Positions 36,158-47,210 are shown, counted from the first letter of the stretch. The stretch: 64,000 nucleotides of DNA from Alphaproteobacteria bacterium (GCA_017308375.1 JAFKEW010000049.1:1-64000); one strand, 5' to 3'. A program made the numbers and translations. Notes: generated by a model not told the origin, from the sequence alone.

Positions 36158-37657
36158 TTATTTCATCGTCGGGATGTTGAAATCCGGGTTTTCGCGCACC
36201 CCGCCCTTCGGCCAGCGGGCGGTGACGGTCTTGATCTTGGTGTAGAAGCGCACCCCTTCCGGCCCGTGAACATTCACATCGCCAAAGGCCGAACGCTTCC
36301 AGCCGCCGAAGGTGTGATAGGCCAGCGGCACCGGAATGGGGATGTTGATCCCCACCATGCCGACCTGAACGCGGGAGGCAAATTCCCGCGCCGCATCGCC
36401 ATCGCGGGTGAAGATGGCAACGCCGTTGCCATATTGGTGTTTGGTCGGAAGCGAGATGGCGGTTTCGAAATCCGGCGCGCGCGCGATCTGCAGCACGGGG
36501 CCGAAGATCTCGTCCTTGTAGGTCTGCATCGCGGGCGTGACGCGATCGAACAGCGAGCCGCCGAGATAGAAGCCGTTCTCATAACCCTGAAGTTTGAAGC
36601 CGCGGCCATCGACCACCAGCTCCGCACCTTCCTTCACACCCATCTGGATGTAATCGACCACACGCTGCTTCTGGGCCGCGGTCACCATCGGGCCGTAAGC
36701 CGCTTCGGGATCGGTGGGAGGTGCAATCTTCAAGGCTTCGACGCGGGGTTTCAGACGCTGTACCAGCGCATCCGCCGTCTTCTCGCCCACCGGCACCGCA
36801 ACCGAAATCGCCATGCAGCGTTCACCGGCCGAGCCATAGCCCGCGCCCATCAGTTCGTTCGTCACCTGATCGAGATCGGCATCCGGCATGATGATGGCGT
36901 GGTTCTTGGCCCCGCCCATCGCCTGGACCCGCTTTCCGTTGGCCGTGCCTTTGGAATAGACGTATTCCGCGATGGCCGACGAACCGACGAAGCTGACCGC
37001 GGAAATATCCGGGTCTTCCAGAATGGCATCGACCGCTTCCTTGTCGCCGTTCACCACCTGCAGCACGCCGGGAGGGCCGCCCGCTTCCAGAAACAGCTCG
37101 GCCAGCCGCATGGGAACGGACGGATCTTTCTCACTCGGCTTGTTGATGAAGCAATTGCCGACCGCGATCGCGACGCCGAACATCCACATCGGAATCATGG
37201 CGGGGAAGTTGAACGGCGTGATGCCGGCCACCACGCCCAAAGGCTGGCGCATCGAATAGATGTCGATGCCGGGGCCGGCGCCTTCGGTGTATTCACCCTT
37301 CTGCAGGTGGGGGATGCCGCAGGCAAACTCGATCACCTCCAGCCCGCGCTGCACATCGCCGCGCGCATCGGCCAGCACCTTGCCATGTTCGGAGGAGAGC
37401 AGATGGGCGAGTTCGTCCATGTTCTTCTCGACCAGCGTCTTGAAGTTGAACATCACCCGCGCACGGCGCTGGGGATTGACCGCCGCCCATTTCGGAAAGG
37501 CTTCCTGTGCCGCCTCGACCGCCTTGCGCAGTTCGGCGCGGGAGGCCAAGGCCACCTTCGCCTGCACCTCACCCGTGGCGGGGTTGAAGATGTCGCCGGA
37601 ACGGCCGGATGTCCCCTCCACATGGCGGCCATTGATGAAATGGGAAATCGTGCGCAT
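36158..37657 (-). CDS. mmsA: CoA-acylating methylmalonate-semialdehyde dehydrogenase
   Basis: MmsA oxidises methylmalonate semialdehyde to propionyl-CoA in valine and myo-inositol breakdown. The 499-residue protein has the ALDH fold: SHFINGRHVEGTSG at the N-terminus, PFNFPAMIPMWMF, NKPSEKDPSVP (cofactor site), and the catalytic C281 in AGERCMAIS. ATG 37657 matches the family start; a longer frame upstream is LysR-antisense and non-homologous. It is divergent from a LysR gene, the usual arrangement for an mms regulator. A small dyad lies in the shared promoter. Confidence 0.94.
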   Translation of the reverse strand: MRTISHFINGRHVEGTSGRSGDIFNPATGEVQAKVALASRAELRKAVEAAQEAFPKWAAVNPQRRARVMFNFKTLVEKNMDELAHLLSSEHGKVLADARGDVQRGLEVIEFACGIPHLQKGEYTEGAGPGIDIYSMRQPLGVVAGITPFNFPAMIPMWMFGVAIAVGNCFINKPSEKDPSVPMRLAELFLEAGGPPGVLQVVNGDKEAVDAILEDPDISAVSFVGSSAIAEYVYSKGTANGKRVQAMGGAKNHAIIMPDADLDQVTNELMGAGYGSAGERCMAISVAVPVGEKTADALVQRLKPRVEALKIAPPTDPEAAYGPMVTAAQKQRVVDYIQMGVKEGAELVVDGRGFKLQGYENGFYLGGSLFDRVTPAMQTYKDEIFGPVLQIARAPDFETAISLPTKHQYGNGVAIFTRDGDAAREFASRVQVGMVGINIPIPVPLAYHTFGGWKRSAFGDVNVHGPEGVRFYTKIKTVTARWPKGGVRENPDFNIPTMK

Positions 37658-37752
37658 GGCGTTATCCGCTCCTCTCCTGAAGGCTGCATTATAGGCGTCC
37701 GGGGATAGCATGGCGCGGCGAAGCCCATGCTTGCGAATTCGCCAATTGTATC

Positions 37753-37766
37753 CTGCAAAAATGCAG
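37753..37766. promoter_or_regulatory. CTGCA-AAAA-TGCAG dyad between mmsA and LysR gene
   Basis: A perfect 14-base palindrome, 15 bases before the LysR start and 96 bases before mmsA. Position fits a LysR autoregulatory site, though it is short for a T-N11-A box. Confidence 0.35.
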
Positions 37767-37780
37767 CTAGGCTTGCGCCC

Positions 37781-38683
37781 ATGTATGACTGGGACGACCT
37801 GCGCATCTTTCTGTCGGTGGCGCGGCACAAATCCTTTCAGGGGGCGGCCGACCAGCTTGGCCTCGACCCCACCACCATCGGGCGGCGGATGGCGCGGCTG
37901 GAGCAGGCGCTGAACTGCACCCTGGTGGCGCGCGGCCGCAGCCCCGGATTCCTGACCACCAACGGCAAGCGCCTGTTCGAGGCGGCGAGCCGGGTGGAGA
38001 TGGCGACCGAGGACGTGCGCACTGCCATCGGCGAAACCAGCGCCGGCGTGGTGCGGATTTCCACCTCGGAAGGGTTCGGCGCCACCATCATCGCGCCGGC
38101 GGTGGCGCAACTGGTGCGCAGGCGGCCCAAGCTGCAGATCGAGATCGTGGCCATGCCCGGTTTCGTCTCCCCCGCCATGCGGGAGGTGGACATCACGATC
38201 ACCCTGACCAGGCCGCAGGACCGCCGGCTTTCGATAGAAAAGCTGACCGACTACATGCTGGGCCTTTACGCGGCGCCGGACTATTTGGCGCGGCGCGGCG
38301 TACCCGAAGACCCGGCCGCGTTACGGGGACACGTTCTGGTCGGCTATATCGACGATCTGCTTTACGCCAATGAGCTGCGCTATCTGGACGAGGTGCTGCC
38401 GGGGCTGAAGCCCACGGTTTCCAGCTCCTCCATCCGGGCGCAGATGGAAGCGATGATCCGCGGCGCCGGTCTGGGTGTTCTGCCGTCCTTCATGGCGGAG
38501 CGGGAGCCCGGACTGGTGCGCATTCTGCCGGACCCGGTTGCCATCACCCGCACCTTCTGGCTTGCCGCGCGGCGCGACGTGCTGGAAACCGCGCGCGTGC
38601 GTCAGGTGACGAACTGGATTCACGATACGGTGGCGGCGGCGCGCCCGCTTCTGCTGCCGGATGCGGTCAGCCCAGCGACTTGA
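37781..38683 (+). CDS. LysR-family transcriptional regulator
   Basis: A 300-residue LysR protein. The winged helix-turn-helix (about 1-60) contains WDDLRIFLSVARHKSFQGAA and DPTTIGRRMARLEQAL; a substrate-binding domain fills 90-295. It diverges from mmsA and is most simply its regulator, by the general rule for LysR genes next to their target. The effector is unknown. Its last 17 bases overlap the convergent pntB end. Confidence 0.88.
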   Translation: MYDWDDLRIFLSVARHKSFQGAADQLGLDPTTIGRRMARLEQALNCTLVARGRSPGFLTTNGKRLFEAASRVEMATEDVRTAIGETSAGVVRISTSEGFGATIIAPAVAQLVRRRPKLQIEIVAMPGFVSPAMREVDITITLTRPQDRRLSIEKLTDYMLGLYAAPDYLARRGVPEDPAALRGHVLVGYIDDLLYANELRYLDEVLPGLKPTVSSSSIRAQMEAMIRGAGLGVLPSFMAEREPGLVRILPDPVAITRTFWLAARRDVLETARVRQVTNWIHDTVAAARPLLLPDAVSPAT

Positions 38684-40064
38684 CGATTTCTTCGGTCATC
38701 TTCTTCGCATCGCCGAACAGCATCATCGTGTTGTCGCGGAAGAAGAGTTCGTTCTCGATCCCGGCATAGCCCGAGCCCATGCCGCGCTTGACGAAAAGAA
38801 CCGTCTTCGCCTTCTCCACATCGAGGATCGGCATACCGAAGATGGGAGATTGCGGATTGGATTTGGCGGCCGGATTGGTGACGTCGTTGGCGCCGATCAC
38901 GTAAGCCACATCGGCCTGCGCGAACTGGGAATTGATGTCGTCGAGCTCGAACACCTCGTCATACGGCACGTTGGCTTCCGCCAAGAGCACGTTCATGTGG
39001 CCGGGCATGCGGCCCGCCACCGGATGAATGGCGTAAGAGACCTTCACCCCTTCCTTTTTCAGGATGTCGGCCATTTCGCGCACCGCGTGCTGGGCCTGCG
39101 CCACCGCCATGCCATAACCCGGCACGATGATGACCGAACCCGCATTCTTCATGATGAAGGCGGCGTCTTCGGCAGAGCCCTGTTTCACGGGGCGGGATTC
39201 GGCCGGGCCGCCGGCGGCCGCGGTTTCGCCGCCGAAGCCGCCCAGGATCACCGAGATGAAGCTGCGGTTCATCCCCTTGCACATGATGTAGGAGAGGATG
39301 GCGCCCGACGAACCCACCAGCGCGCCGGTAATGATGAGGGCGGTGTTTTCCAAAGTGAAGCCGATGCCGGCCGCGGCCCAACCCGAATAGGAATTGAGCA
39401 TCGAGATCACCACCGGCATATCGGCGCCGCCGATGGGAACGATGAGTGTGATGCCGAAGACGAAGGACAGTCCGGCAATGGTCCAGAACGCCCAATGCGG
39501 CTGATCGGTGACGAAATAGACGATCAGGCCCACGATCACGAGCGCGAGCAGAATGTTGAGCGCGTGGCGGGCGGGAAGCAGGATCGGCGCGCCGCTCATA
39601 TTGCCGTTGAGCTTGGCAAACGCGATCAGCGAACCGGCAAAGGTGATGGCGCCGATGGCGACGCCAAGGCTCATTTCAATCAGGCTGTGGGAGCGGATCG
39701 CCCCTTCCACGCCGATGCCATAGGCCTCCGGCGAATACATCGCGGCCGCGGCCACCAGCACGGCGGCGAGGCCGACCAGCGAATGAAAGGCGGCAATGAG
39801 CTGTGGCATCGCCGTCATCGCGATGCGGCGCGCGATCAAGGCGCCGATACCGCCGCCGATGGCGACACCGCCAATGATCAGACCCCAGGTCAACGCGTCG
39901 GTGACACCGGCGACCAGAAGCGTGGTCACGATGGCGAGCGCCATGCCGATCATGCCGTTGCGGTTGCCCGCACGGCTTGTCACCGGCGAGGACAAACCCC
40001 GCAACGCGAGAATGAAGAGAACGCCCGAGACGAGATAGGACAGGGCGGCAAGATTGGCAGACAT
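38667..40064 (-). CDS. pntB: NAD(P) transhydrogenase beta subunit
   Basis: PntB is the membrane/NADP(H)-binding subunit of proton-translocating transhydrogenase, which makes NADPH from NADH. The 465-residue protein has about nine transmembrane segments (residues 5-270) with the proton-channel residues in this part, and a dIII NADP domain at the C-terminus (about 295-465) with VIIVPGYGMAVAQAQHAV and VTNPAA. It follows pntAb by 7 bases. The stop lies inside the 3' end of the LysR gene, which faces it. Confidence 0.96.
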   Translation of the reverse strand: MSANLAALSYLVSGVLFILALRGLSSPVTSRAGNRNGMIGMALAIVTTLLVAGVTDALTWGLIIGGVAIGGGIGALIARRIAMTAMPQLIAAFHSLVGLAAVLVAAAAMYSPEAYGIGVEGAIRSHSLIEMSLGVAIGAITFAGSLIAFAKLNGNMSGAPILLPARHALNILLALVIVGLIVYFVTDQPHWAFWTIAGLSFVFGITLIVPIGGADMPVVISMLNSYSGWAAAGIGFTLENTALIITGALVGSSGAILSYIMCKGMNRSFISVILGGFGGETAAAGGPAESRPVKQGSAEDAAFIMKNAGSVIIVPGYGMAVAQAQHAVREMADILKKEGVKVSYAIHPVAGRMPGHMNVLLAEANVPYDEVFELDDINSQFAQADVAYVIGANDVTNPAAKSNPQSPIFGMPILDVEKAKTVLFVKRGMGSGYAGIENELFFRDNTMMLFGDAKKMTEEIVKSLG

Positions 40065-40071
40065 GCGCCCT

Positions 40072-40377
40072 CTATCTTTCTTTTTTCTTGTACATGGCCA
40101 GCATGCGCTGGGTGACGAGGAAGCCGCCGAAGATATTGACGCTGGCGAGGATCAGTGCGGCAAAGCCGAGGCCCTTGGAAATCCAGGATTCGCTGCCGAG
40201 TGTGGCAACCGAAACCGCGATCAGCGCGCCCACCACGATGACCGACGAGATCGCGTTGGTCACGCTCATCAATGGCGTATGCAGCGCCGGCGTGACCGAC
40301 CACACCACGTAATAGCCGACGAAAATCGCCAGGACAAAAATCGAAAGACGGAAGACGAACGGATCAATGGCTTCCAT
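40072..40377 (-). CDS. pntAb: NAD(P) transhydrogenase alpha subunit, membrane part (split)
   Basis: A 101-residue subunit with three membrane segments (8-30, 44-62, 70-90), the dIIa part of transhydrogenase, split from dI as in alphaproteobacteria. It has the conserved [23 protein letters not shown] block. It lies 3 bases after pntAa and 7 bases before pntB, so all three genes form one operon. Family length is about 100-140. Confidence 0.94.
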   Translation of the reverse strand: MEAIDPFVFRLSIFVLAIFVGYYVVWSVTPALHTPLMSVTNAISSVIVVGALIAVSVATLGSESWISKGLGFAALILASVNIFGGFLVTQRMLAMYKKKER

Positions 40378-40380
40378 GGT

Positions 40381-41511
40381 CTATCCCTTCACCGCCGGGT
40401 GGACGATTTCGCCGTCGCGGGTCAGCACCGCGCCCTTGAGGATTTCGTCATCCCAATTGAGGTTCAGCGCGCCGGTTTTCTTGTCCACCAGCAGGCTGAC
40501 GAAATTGAACAGGTTGCGCGCATAGAGGCTCGACGTATCGACCGCGAGGCGCGAGGCCAGATTGGTGTAGCCCATGATGGTGACGCCATGCGCCTCCACC
40601 ACCTGATCGGCCTTCGTCAGCGGGCAGTTGCCCCCCTGCTCCGCCGCCAGATCGACGATGACGGAGCCGGGCTTCATGGTTTTCACCATTTCTTCCGTCA
40701 CCAGGACAGGCGCGCTTCGCCCCGGGATTAATGCGGTGGTGATGACGATATCCTGTTTGCGGATCGTTTCCGCGATCAGGGCCGCCTGTTTTTCCTGATA
40801 GTCCTTCGACATTTCCTTGGCGTAACCGGCGGCGGTTTCGGCCTGTTTGAATTCATCGTCCATCACGGCAACGAAAGTGGCGCCGAGCGATTCCACCTGT
40901 TCACGGGTGGCGGGCCGCACATCGGTGGCCGAGACGATGGCGCCGAGGCGGCGGGCCGTGGCAATCGCCTGCAGCCCCGCCACACCGACACCCATGATGA
41001 AAGCGCGTGCGGGGGCGATGGTACCGGCCGCCGTCATCATCATCGGGAAGGCGCGCCCGAAGGTGGCCGCGGCATCGATCACCGCCTTGTAACCGGCGAG
41101 ATTGGCCTGGGACGAGAGCACGTCCATCGCCTGGGCCCGGCTGATGCGGGGGATGAATTCCATCGCGAAGGCGGTGACGCCCTGGGCCGCCAGCGTCTGC
41201 GCGGTATCCTTTTCGCTGTGCGGGGCCAGAAGGGCCGCCAGCACGGTACCTTTTTTCATCGCGGCGATTTCGCCCGCATCGGGGCCGCGCACGGTGAACA
41301 CAATATCGGCATCGGCCAGAGCGGCCGCCGCATCGGGCGCGATGGCGGCGCCAGCGGCCACGTAATCGGCATCGGCGATCCTGGCACCGGCGCCCGCGCC
41401 CGATTCCACCACCACCGAAAGGCCGAGGCCCGTCAGTTTCTTCGCCGTTTCAGGCGTAGCGGCAACCCGCGCCTCGCCCGCGCGGCGCTCTTTCAGCACA
41501 GCGAGTTTCAT
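40381..41511 (-). CDS. pntAa: NAD(P) transhydrogenase alpha subunit, NAD-binding part (split)
   Basis: A 376-residue dI subunit that binds NAD(H). It begins with MKLAVLKERRAGEARVAATP and has the alanine-dehydrogenase-like Rossmann fold: FIMGVGVAGLQAIATARRLG (about 170-189). The invariant PATREQVESLGA and DLAAEQGGNCPLT blocks are present. In this split form the membrane helices are in the next gene. It is 24 bases downstream of a small oxidase-subunit gene, a frequent alphaproteobacterial layout. Confidence 0.96.
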   Translation of the reverse strand: MKLAVLKERRAGEARVAATPETAKKLTGLGLSVVVESGAGAGARIADADYVAAGAAIAPDAAAALADADIVFTVRGPDAGEIAAMKKGTVLAALLAPHSEKDTAQTLAAQGVTAFAMEFIPRISRAQAMDVLSSQANLAGYKAVIDAAATFGRAFPMMMTAAGTIAPARAFIMGVGVAGLQAIATARRLGAIVSATDVRPATREQVESLGATFVAVMDDEFKQAETAAGYAKEMSKDYQEKQAALIAETIRKQDIVITTALIPGRSAPVLVTEEMVKTMKPGSVIVDLAAEQGGNCPLTKADQVVEAHGVTIMGYTNLASRLAVDTSSLYARNLFNFVSLLVDKKTGALNLNWDDEILKGAVLTRDGEIVHPAVKG

Positions 41512-41535
41512 CAGATCTGGAATGCCCCAAAAGCC

Positions 41536-41682
41536 TTAGCCGGTGCGGAAAAGCGCAAGCAGGATCATGATCAGCGCGATACCGATGGCCGACCATTTTG
41601 TGAAGGCCATAAAGCCATGCCACGTTTTGACATGATGGGCGATATCGGTTTGCCCCTGCCCCTGTGCCGATTCCGTGACCAT
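41536..41682 (-). CDS. aa3-type cytochrome c oxidase subunit IV
   Basis: A 48-residue protein of the bacterial aa3-oxidase subunit IV family. It has a hydrophilic N-terminus containing DIAHHVKTWHGFMAFTKW and one transmembrane helix (IGIALIMILLALF). ATG 41682 is chosen: GAGGGTGG lies upstream and it gives the normal family length (45-60). It is upstream of pntAa on the same strand. The other oxidase subunits are not in the window. It is commonly found next to pnt genes, not next to its oxidase. Confidence 0.85.
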   Translation of the reverse strand: MVTESAQGQGQTDIAHHVKTWHGFMAFTKWSAIGIALIMILLALFRTG

Positions 41683-41769
41683 AGCCACCCTCTTCAAAAG
41701 TTCTACGAAGCGGGCGGAATATAGCAAAGGCGCCCCCCTGCACAACCGCCCCCACGCCGCACAGGGGAA

Positions 41770-42743
41770 TTAAACCCGCGGCACCGGCGTGGAATGCTCC
41801 CAATCCGCCAAAAGGGCGCGCAGGGCCGACACCATGGCCAACGGCTGATCCAGCATAATGTGATGCTGGGCTTGCGGAATTTCGACCATCGGGGCCGAAC
41901 GGCCGAGCAGATTGAACATGTATTCGCCGATTTCCGGCGGCAGCAGGATGGAATGTTCGCCGCGAAACACGGCGATGCGGCATTTGGTGGCTTTCAGCCG
42001 CGCCGCGGTATCGCCGATGGAGAAGGACTGCCAGATCGCGGGGTCAAATTTCCAGGTAAAGCCGCCCTCCACCGCCTTCAGCGAATGACGGCCCACCCAG
42101 TCGAGCAGGAACAGATTCTCGCAACCCTGCGGCGGCATCAGCCGGAAACGCGCCAGCGCCGCCGCCATGGTGGGATAGACGTTATGGGGCCGCAATTCGC
42201 GCTTGGGCGGGCCGCCCGGGCGATCCGGCGGATTGACCGGCGAATCGACAATCACGGTACCGGCCAGCCGGTCGCCATAAAGCGCGCCCGTCAGCATGGT
42301 GACGAAACCGCCGAAGCTGTGGGCCACGATGATCGGCGGTTCGGGGGAGAGGAACATGCCCGCATCCTCGCACACCGCGAGTTCTTCCTTGGCGAACAGC
42401 TCCATCGTGTAGTGGGCGCGCCATTGCGAATCGCCCATGCCGGAAAGATCCATCGCCGCGACGTTGTAATCGCGCGCCAGAAAGGGGGCGATGAAGCTCC
42501 ACCAATAGGCATGCGCCGCATTGCCGTGGACGAGCAGCAGGCCCGGCCGTTTGCGGTCCCCCCAGCGCAGATAGTGGATGCGTCGCCCTTGAGCGCGGCA
42601 AGGGGACCTTGCGTCGGCGCCAGATTATACATTTCGCGGATGGTGTCAGGCGGCGGGCCGGGCAGCGGCGGCAGGCCGGATTTGTCCGCCCTGGCGGTTT
42701 TTTCCCCCACAGGTTTTCCCGCCCCCACAGGTTTTCCTGTCAT
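41770..42743 (-). pseudogene. Alpha/beta hydrolase, frame disrupted near 42585
   Basis: An alpha/beta hydrolase read in two frames. From ATG 42743 one frame encodes the N-terminus (DTIREMYNLAPTQGPLAALKG). The rest continues in another frame as RRIHYLRWGDRKRPG, LLLVHGNAAHAYWWSFIAPF, MDLSGMGDSQW, the nucleophile elbow VAHSFGG, and a C-terminal HHIMLDQPLAM with the catalytic His. Restoring one base, for example a second C in GAC(C)GCATCC near 42583, gives GDRIHYL and one 324-codon frame (974 + 1 = 975 bases). It is either a recent frameshift or a sequencing error. The upstream thioesterase stop is 1 base away. Confidence 0.75.
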
Positions 42744-42744
42744 G

Positions 42745-43194
42745 TCAGCGCCGCTCGGGGCGCGGCCCCAGGGTTTTGAAGATGCCGGTTCCTGTCATGA
42801 CAGTACGCTCCCCCGTGAAAATGCGGCCTTCGACCGTGAACATGTCCCCGTCCTGACCGACGATGCGGCTGGTGCCGAACACCCATTCGCCCAACCGCGC
42901 ACCGGACAGAAAATCCGTCAGCATACGGACGGTGACCCAGTAATGCTGTGGACAGCGGATGGAAATGGGATGGCCGAACACCGTATCGGCAAATGCCATC
43001 AACATGCCGCCATGGCAATTCATCATGCCGTTGGTGTGGTGTTCCGCCACCAGAAAGGCGCGGGTGAAATTCTCACCCCCCTCATTGCGATGATAGAACG
43101 GCCCCACCTGGCGGCCGAAACCGCGCGACCACTGCATCGGCTCGAAACCGGCAGGGGCGGCAGCGGTGTCTTCCTCCAGAAGGTCGTCTGTCAT
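42745..43194 (-). CDS. PaaI-like hotdog thioesterase
   Basis: A 149-residue hotdog-fold acyl-CoA thioesterase. The active-site region NCHGGMLMAFADTVFGH (about 75-91) contains the conserved HGG and catalytic Asp, as in PaaI/YbgC-type enzymes. ATG 43194 is used. It hydrolyses an unknown acyl-CoA. It is immediately upstream (1 base) of the hydrolase reading frame, so both are in one transcript, and 13 bases downstream of the DUF2332 gene stop. Confidence 0.85.
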   Translation of the reverse strand: MTDDLLEEDTAAAPAGFEPMQWSRGFGRQVGPFYHRNEGGENFTRAFLVAEHHTNGMMNCHGGMLMAFADTVFGHPISIRCPQHYWVTVRMLTDFLSGARLGEWVFGTSRIVGQDGDMFTVEGRIFTGERTVMTGTGIFKTLGPRPERR

Positions 43195-43207
43195 GGCCGC
43201 CAGCCTG

Positions 43208-44251
43208 TCACTCCTCCCCCCACCACTCAAGCCATGTCCCATGCGGGTGGGCCAGCGCCAGTCCGCGGGCGTTTTTTTCGCCGCCGCGATAGGCGATCAG
43301 GCTGAGCGGATAGCGCCCTTCCAGCGCGCCCTCAAACGACAGCCGCCAAAGGGGGCGCGACCGGCTGGCCTCCATCAGCATAGCGTCGAGCCGGGTGCGC
43401 ATCTCGCGGCTGAACTGGTAAAGCGCGATGGTGTGATAGAGGCAGAGCGTTTGATCCGCAGGCGCGGCGGCCAGCGCAGCAGGCAGAAGCGCCAGCGCAT
43501 CGCCGAAGCGGATTTCCGGCTTCACATCCATGAAAAGCGCGATGGCACGATCGAGCCTTGAAAGCCGCGCCCCCTGATCCGGCCAGACAAGCGCGCGCAA
43601 CCAGTCGCGGTCATCGTCGTCGGTGAGAGCGACCGGATTGAGCTCCAGCCCCAGGCGGTGGGCAATGGCAGGCGCAGGCCCGGACGGCGGATTGCCCGCA
43701 CCGCGCAAGGCGCAATCGATCACCAAAGGCGCCCCGGCTGCGATTTCGGATGCGATAGCGCCATCACGCGTGTAGCGCACGCCGTAGCGATCCCAGATCA
43801 AATTGAGGCCTGCACTGGGCCCGATCTCGATCAGATGGAGCGGCGCGGCCCCGGCCTCACGCGCGAGCACGCGGAAGCCCGCATGCAGCAACGCGGAACG
43901 CCCAACCTCGTTCGTATTGGTGACGCGCGTGGTGATCAGCGGCAGCAATTGCTCGCGATACGACAGGCAGAAATCGCGGAAAGGCGGGAACGGATCGCCA
44001 TCCGCCATGTGGCCGCCATTGAAGTCAGGATAGAAATCGTGCAGCGGATGCTGTGCACCGCGCATCAGAAGAAAATGCACCGCGGCAAACAGCACATTGG
44101 CATGCGGCTGCCCCGTCTTTGCGTGTGCGGCAAGCGCGCGCAATTGGTCATCGCCACACACACCTTGCGCCAGGCGGGCATAAAGCGCGGAGCCGGTGCG
44201 CCGTGCGTCATCCGCAAAAAAGGCCCAATAATCAACATTTCCTGATGCCAT
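43208..44251 (-). CDS. DUF2332 family protein
   Basis: A 347-residue protein of the DUF2332 family. It carries [55 protein letters not shown] (about 141-161), VWPDQ and the C-terminal [15 protein letters not shown]. The glycine-rich IGPSAGLNL followed by acidic residues resembles a SAM-dependent methyltransferase motif I, but no methyltransferase activity is known for DUF2332. ATG 44251 is the start. It precedes the thioesterase and hydrolase frame on the same strand. Confidence 0.82.
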   Translation of the reverse strand: MASGNVDYWAFFADDARRTGSALYARLAQGVCGDDQLRALAAHAKTGQPHANVLFAAVHFLLMRGAQHPLHDFYPDFNGGHMADGDPFPPFRDFCLSYREQLLPLITTRVTNTNEVGRSALLHAGFRVLAREAGAAPLHLIEIGPSAGLNLIWDRYGVRYTRDGAIASEIAAGAPLVIDCALRGAGNPPSGPAPAIAHRLGLELNPVALTDDDDRDWLRALVWPDQGARLSRLDRAIALFMDVKPEIRFGDALALLPAALAAAPADQTLCLYHTIALYQFSREMRTRLDAMLMEASRSRPLWRLSFEGALEGRYPLSLIAYRGGEKNARGLALAHPHGTWLEWWGEE

Positions 44252-44362
44252 GCGGTCACCGTTCAGATTCTCTTCACCATATTGAACCTGATGCCGTGTT
44301 TTACCAATGCAACTGTCGCAAAGTGGGAAACTTAAAGCAGCCTTTACCTTTCCGGAGCAACG

Positions 44363-45774
44363 ATGCGCCACAACACAACAGAGGAAAAGATGGCGCAGAC
44401 GATCCTCATCGTCGACGACGACCCGGTTCAACGCAGGCTTCTGGAAGCGGCAATCACCAAGGCCGGCATGGCGGCGGTGACCGCGCCGGGCGGCGGGCCT
44501 GCGCTCGACCTGCTGCGTGGGCCGCGGGGCGAGCAGATCGCGCTTGTCCTTTTGGATCTGGTGATGCCCGATGTCGACGGCATCACGGTGCTGACGCGGC
44601 TGCGCGCGGCGCACAACGAATTGCCGGTGATCGTGCTGACGGCCAAGGGCGGCATCGATTCCGCGGTGGAGGCGATGCGGGCCGGCGCCAACGATTTTCT
44701 GGTCAAACCGGCGAACCCGGAACGCATCACCGTTTCGATCCGCAACGCGCTCAAGATCGGCACCCTGTCAGGCGAAGTGACGCGGCTGAAGAAACGCAAC
44801 GACAACCGGCTTCTGTTCGACGATCTGGTGGCACGCAGTTCCGAGATGCGCCAGGTGTTCCGGCTGGGCACGCGCGCGGCGCAATCGAACATCCCGATCA
44901 CCTGGTCGAATCCATTCTGTTCGGCCATGAAAAGGGCGCCTTCACCGGCGCCACGGAACGCCACCTCGGCAAGTTTCAGGAAGCCAGTGGCGGCACGCTG
45001 TTTCTGGATGAAATCGGGGAACTGCGCCTCGACATGCAGGTGAAGCTGCTGCGCGCGCTGCAGGAAGGCGAAGTCGATCCGGTGGGCGCCAAGCGGCCGG
45101 TGAAGGTGGATGTGCGCATTATCTCCGCCACCAATCGCGATCTGGCGGAATTGACGCACGAGGGCAGTTTTCGCGAAGACCTTTATTACCGGCTGAACGT
45201 ATTTCCGATCTTCGTGCCGCCCTTGCGCCAGCGCCGCGAGGACATTGCGGCCCTGACCCGCCACTTCATCGCCCGCTTCGCGGCAGAGGAGAACAAGCCG
45301 GTTTCAGGCCTGACGCCGGAAGCCGCAGAACTTCTGGAAAATTACGACTGGCCGGGCAATGTACGCCAGCTTGAGAACACCGTGTTTCGGGCCGTGGTGC
45401 TGTGCGACGGCATGATGCTGGATGTGTGCGATTTTCCGCAGATCGCGGCGGCCATGGGTGTCAACCCGGCGCCGCGCCGGCAGGTCATCGCACCGGCCAA
45501 GGCAAGCGAGGGGGGCTATGCGCCGCAAGCCTTCGGGCAGGCGGCGATGCCATCGCCCTATGCGCTGTCAGCGATCGACGCCGCGGGCCATATGCGCAAG
45601 CTGGAAGAGGTGGAATCGGAGATCATCCGTCTCGCGATTTCCCGCTATGACGGCCACATGTCGGAAGTGGCGCGCAGGCTGGGGATCGGGCGTTCAACGC
45701 TTTACCGCAAGCTGAAGGAACTGGGGCTGGAAGAAACGGACGCCGGGGACGAATCACTGAAAGCAGCGGGTTGA
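44363..45774 (+). pseudogene. NtrC-type sigma54 response regulator missing Walker A, frame broken near 44900
   Basis: The first part (44363-44900) encodes a receiver domain with VDDDP, DLVMPD (phospho-acceptor Asp) and the KPA loop Lys. The second part, in another frame, encodes a sigma54 AAA+ domain from [20 protein letters not shown] through [21 protein letters not shown] and [11 protein letters not shown], then a Fis helix-turn-helix near the C-terminus ([21 protein letters not shown]). The Walker A block GESGxGKE and the following NCGAI are absent: about 37 codons, roughly 112 bases, are missing between two ATCCC direct repeats. It cannot hydrolyse ATP as written. Confidence 0.8.
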
Positions 45775-45801
45775 CGCCCGTATGATTGGTGAGTGTGGCG
45801 C

Positions 45802-46044
45802 TCAGGCCATGCCGAGCGCACCCAGATAAAGCTCCAGCACCGCGTCCTGCTCCTGACGGTCGGCGGTATCGAGTTTCCTGAGGCGGACGACCTGGCGCAT
45901 CACCTTGGTATCGAAGCCCTGGCCCTTGGCCTCGGAATAGACTTCGCGAATATCGGCGGAAAGGGCCGTGCGCTCTTCCTCAAGCCGTTCGATCCGTTCG
46001 ATCAGCGATTTCAGTTGCCCTGCCGCAAAGCCCGACTTCGTCAT
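45802..46044 (-). CDS. DUF2312 (UPF0335) family protein
   Basis: An 80-residue coiled-coil protein of the UPF0335/DUF2312 family: AAGQLKSLIERIERLEEER, KGQGFDTKVMRQVVRLRKL and DRQEQDAVLELYLGALGM. Its role is unknown; the family is almost confined to alphaproteobacteria. ATG 46044 has GGGAAGGGC upstream. It lies between the regulator pseudogene and the formylglutamate amidohydrolase gene, its usual neighbour. Confidence 0.93.
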   Translation of the reverse strand: MTKSGFAAGQLKSLIERIERLEEERTALSADIREVYSEAKGQGFDTKVMRQVVRLRKLDTADRQEQDAVLELYLGALGMA

Positions 46045-46118
46045 CTCCGCCCTTCCCTGACGCCTGCCGGGCAGCATTAGGGGAAGGGGTGCGCCTCGCG
46101 CAACGCCGCCCGCCGCGA

Positions 46119-47210
<1,092 letters not shown>

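Noticed and set aside
35986..36180. 64-residue plus-strand ORF with a strong GGGAGGGATC ribosome binding site
   Set aside because: Pro/Arg-rich, no domain, and its end overlaps the mmsA 3' end in antisense; insufficient support.
36266..37708. 480-codon frame antisense to mmsA
   Set aside because: Shadow of a clearly recognised dehydrogenase.
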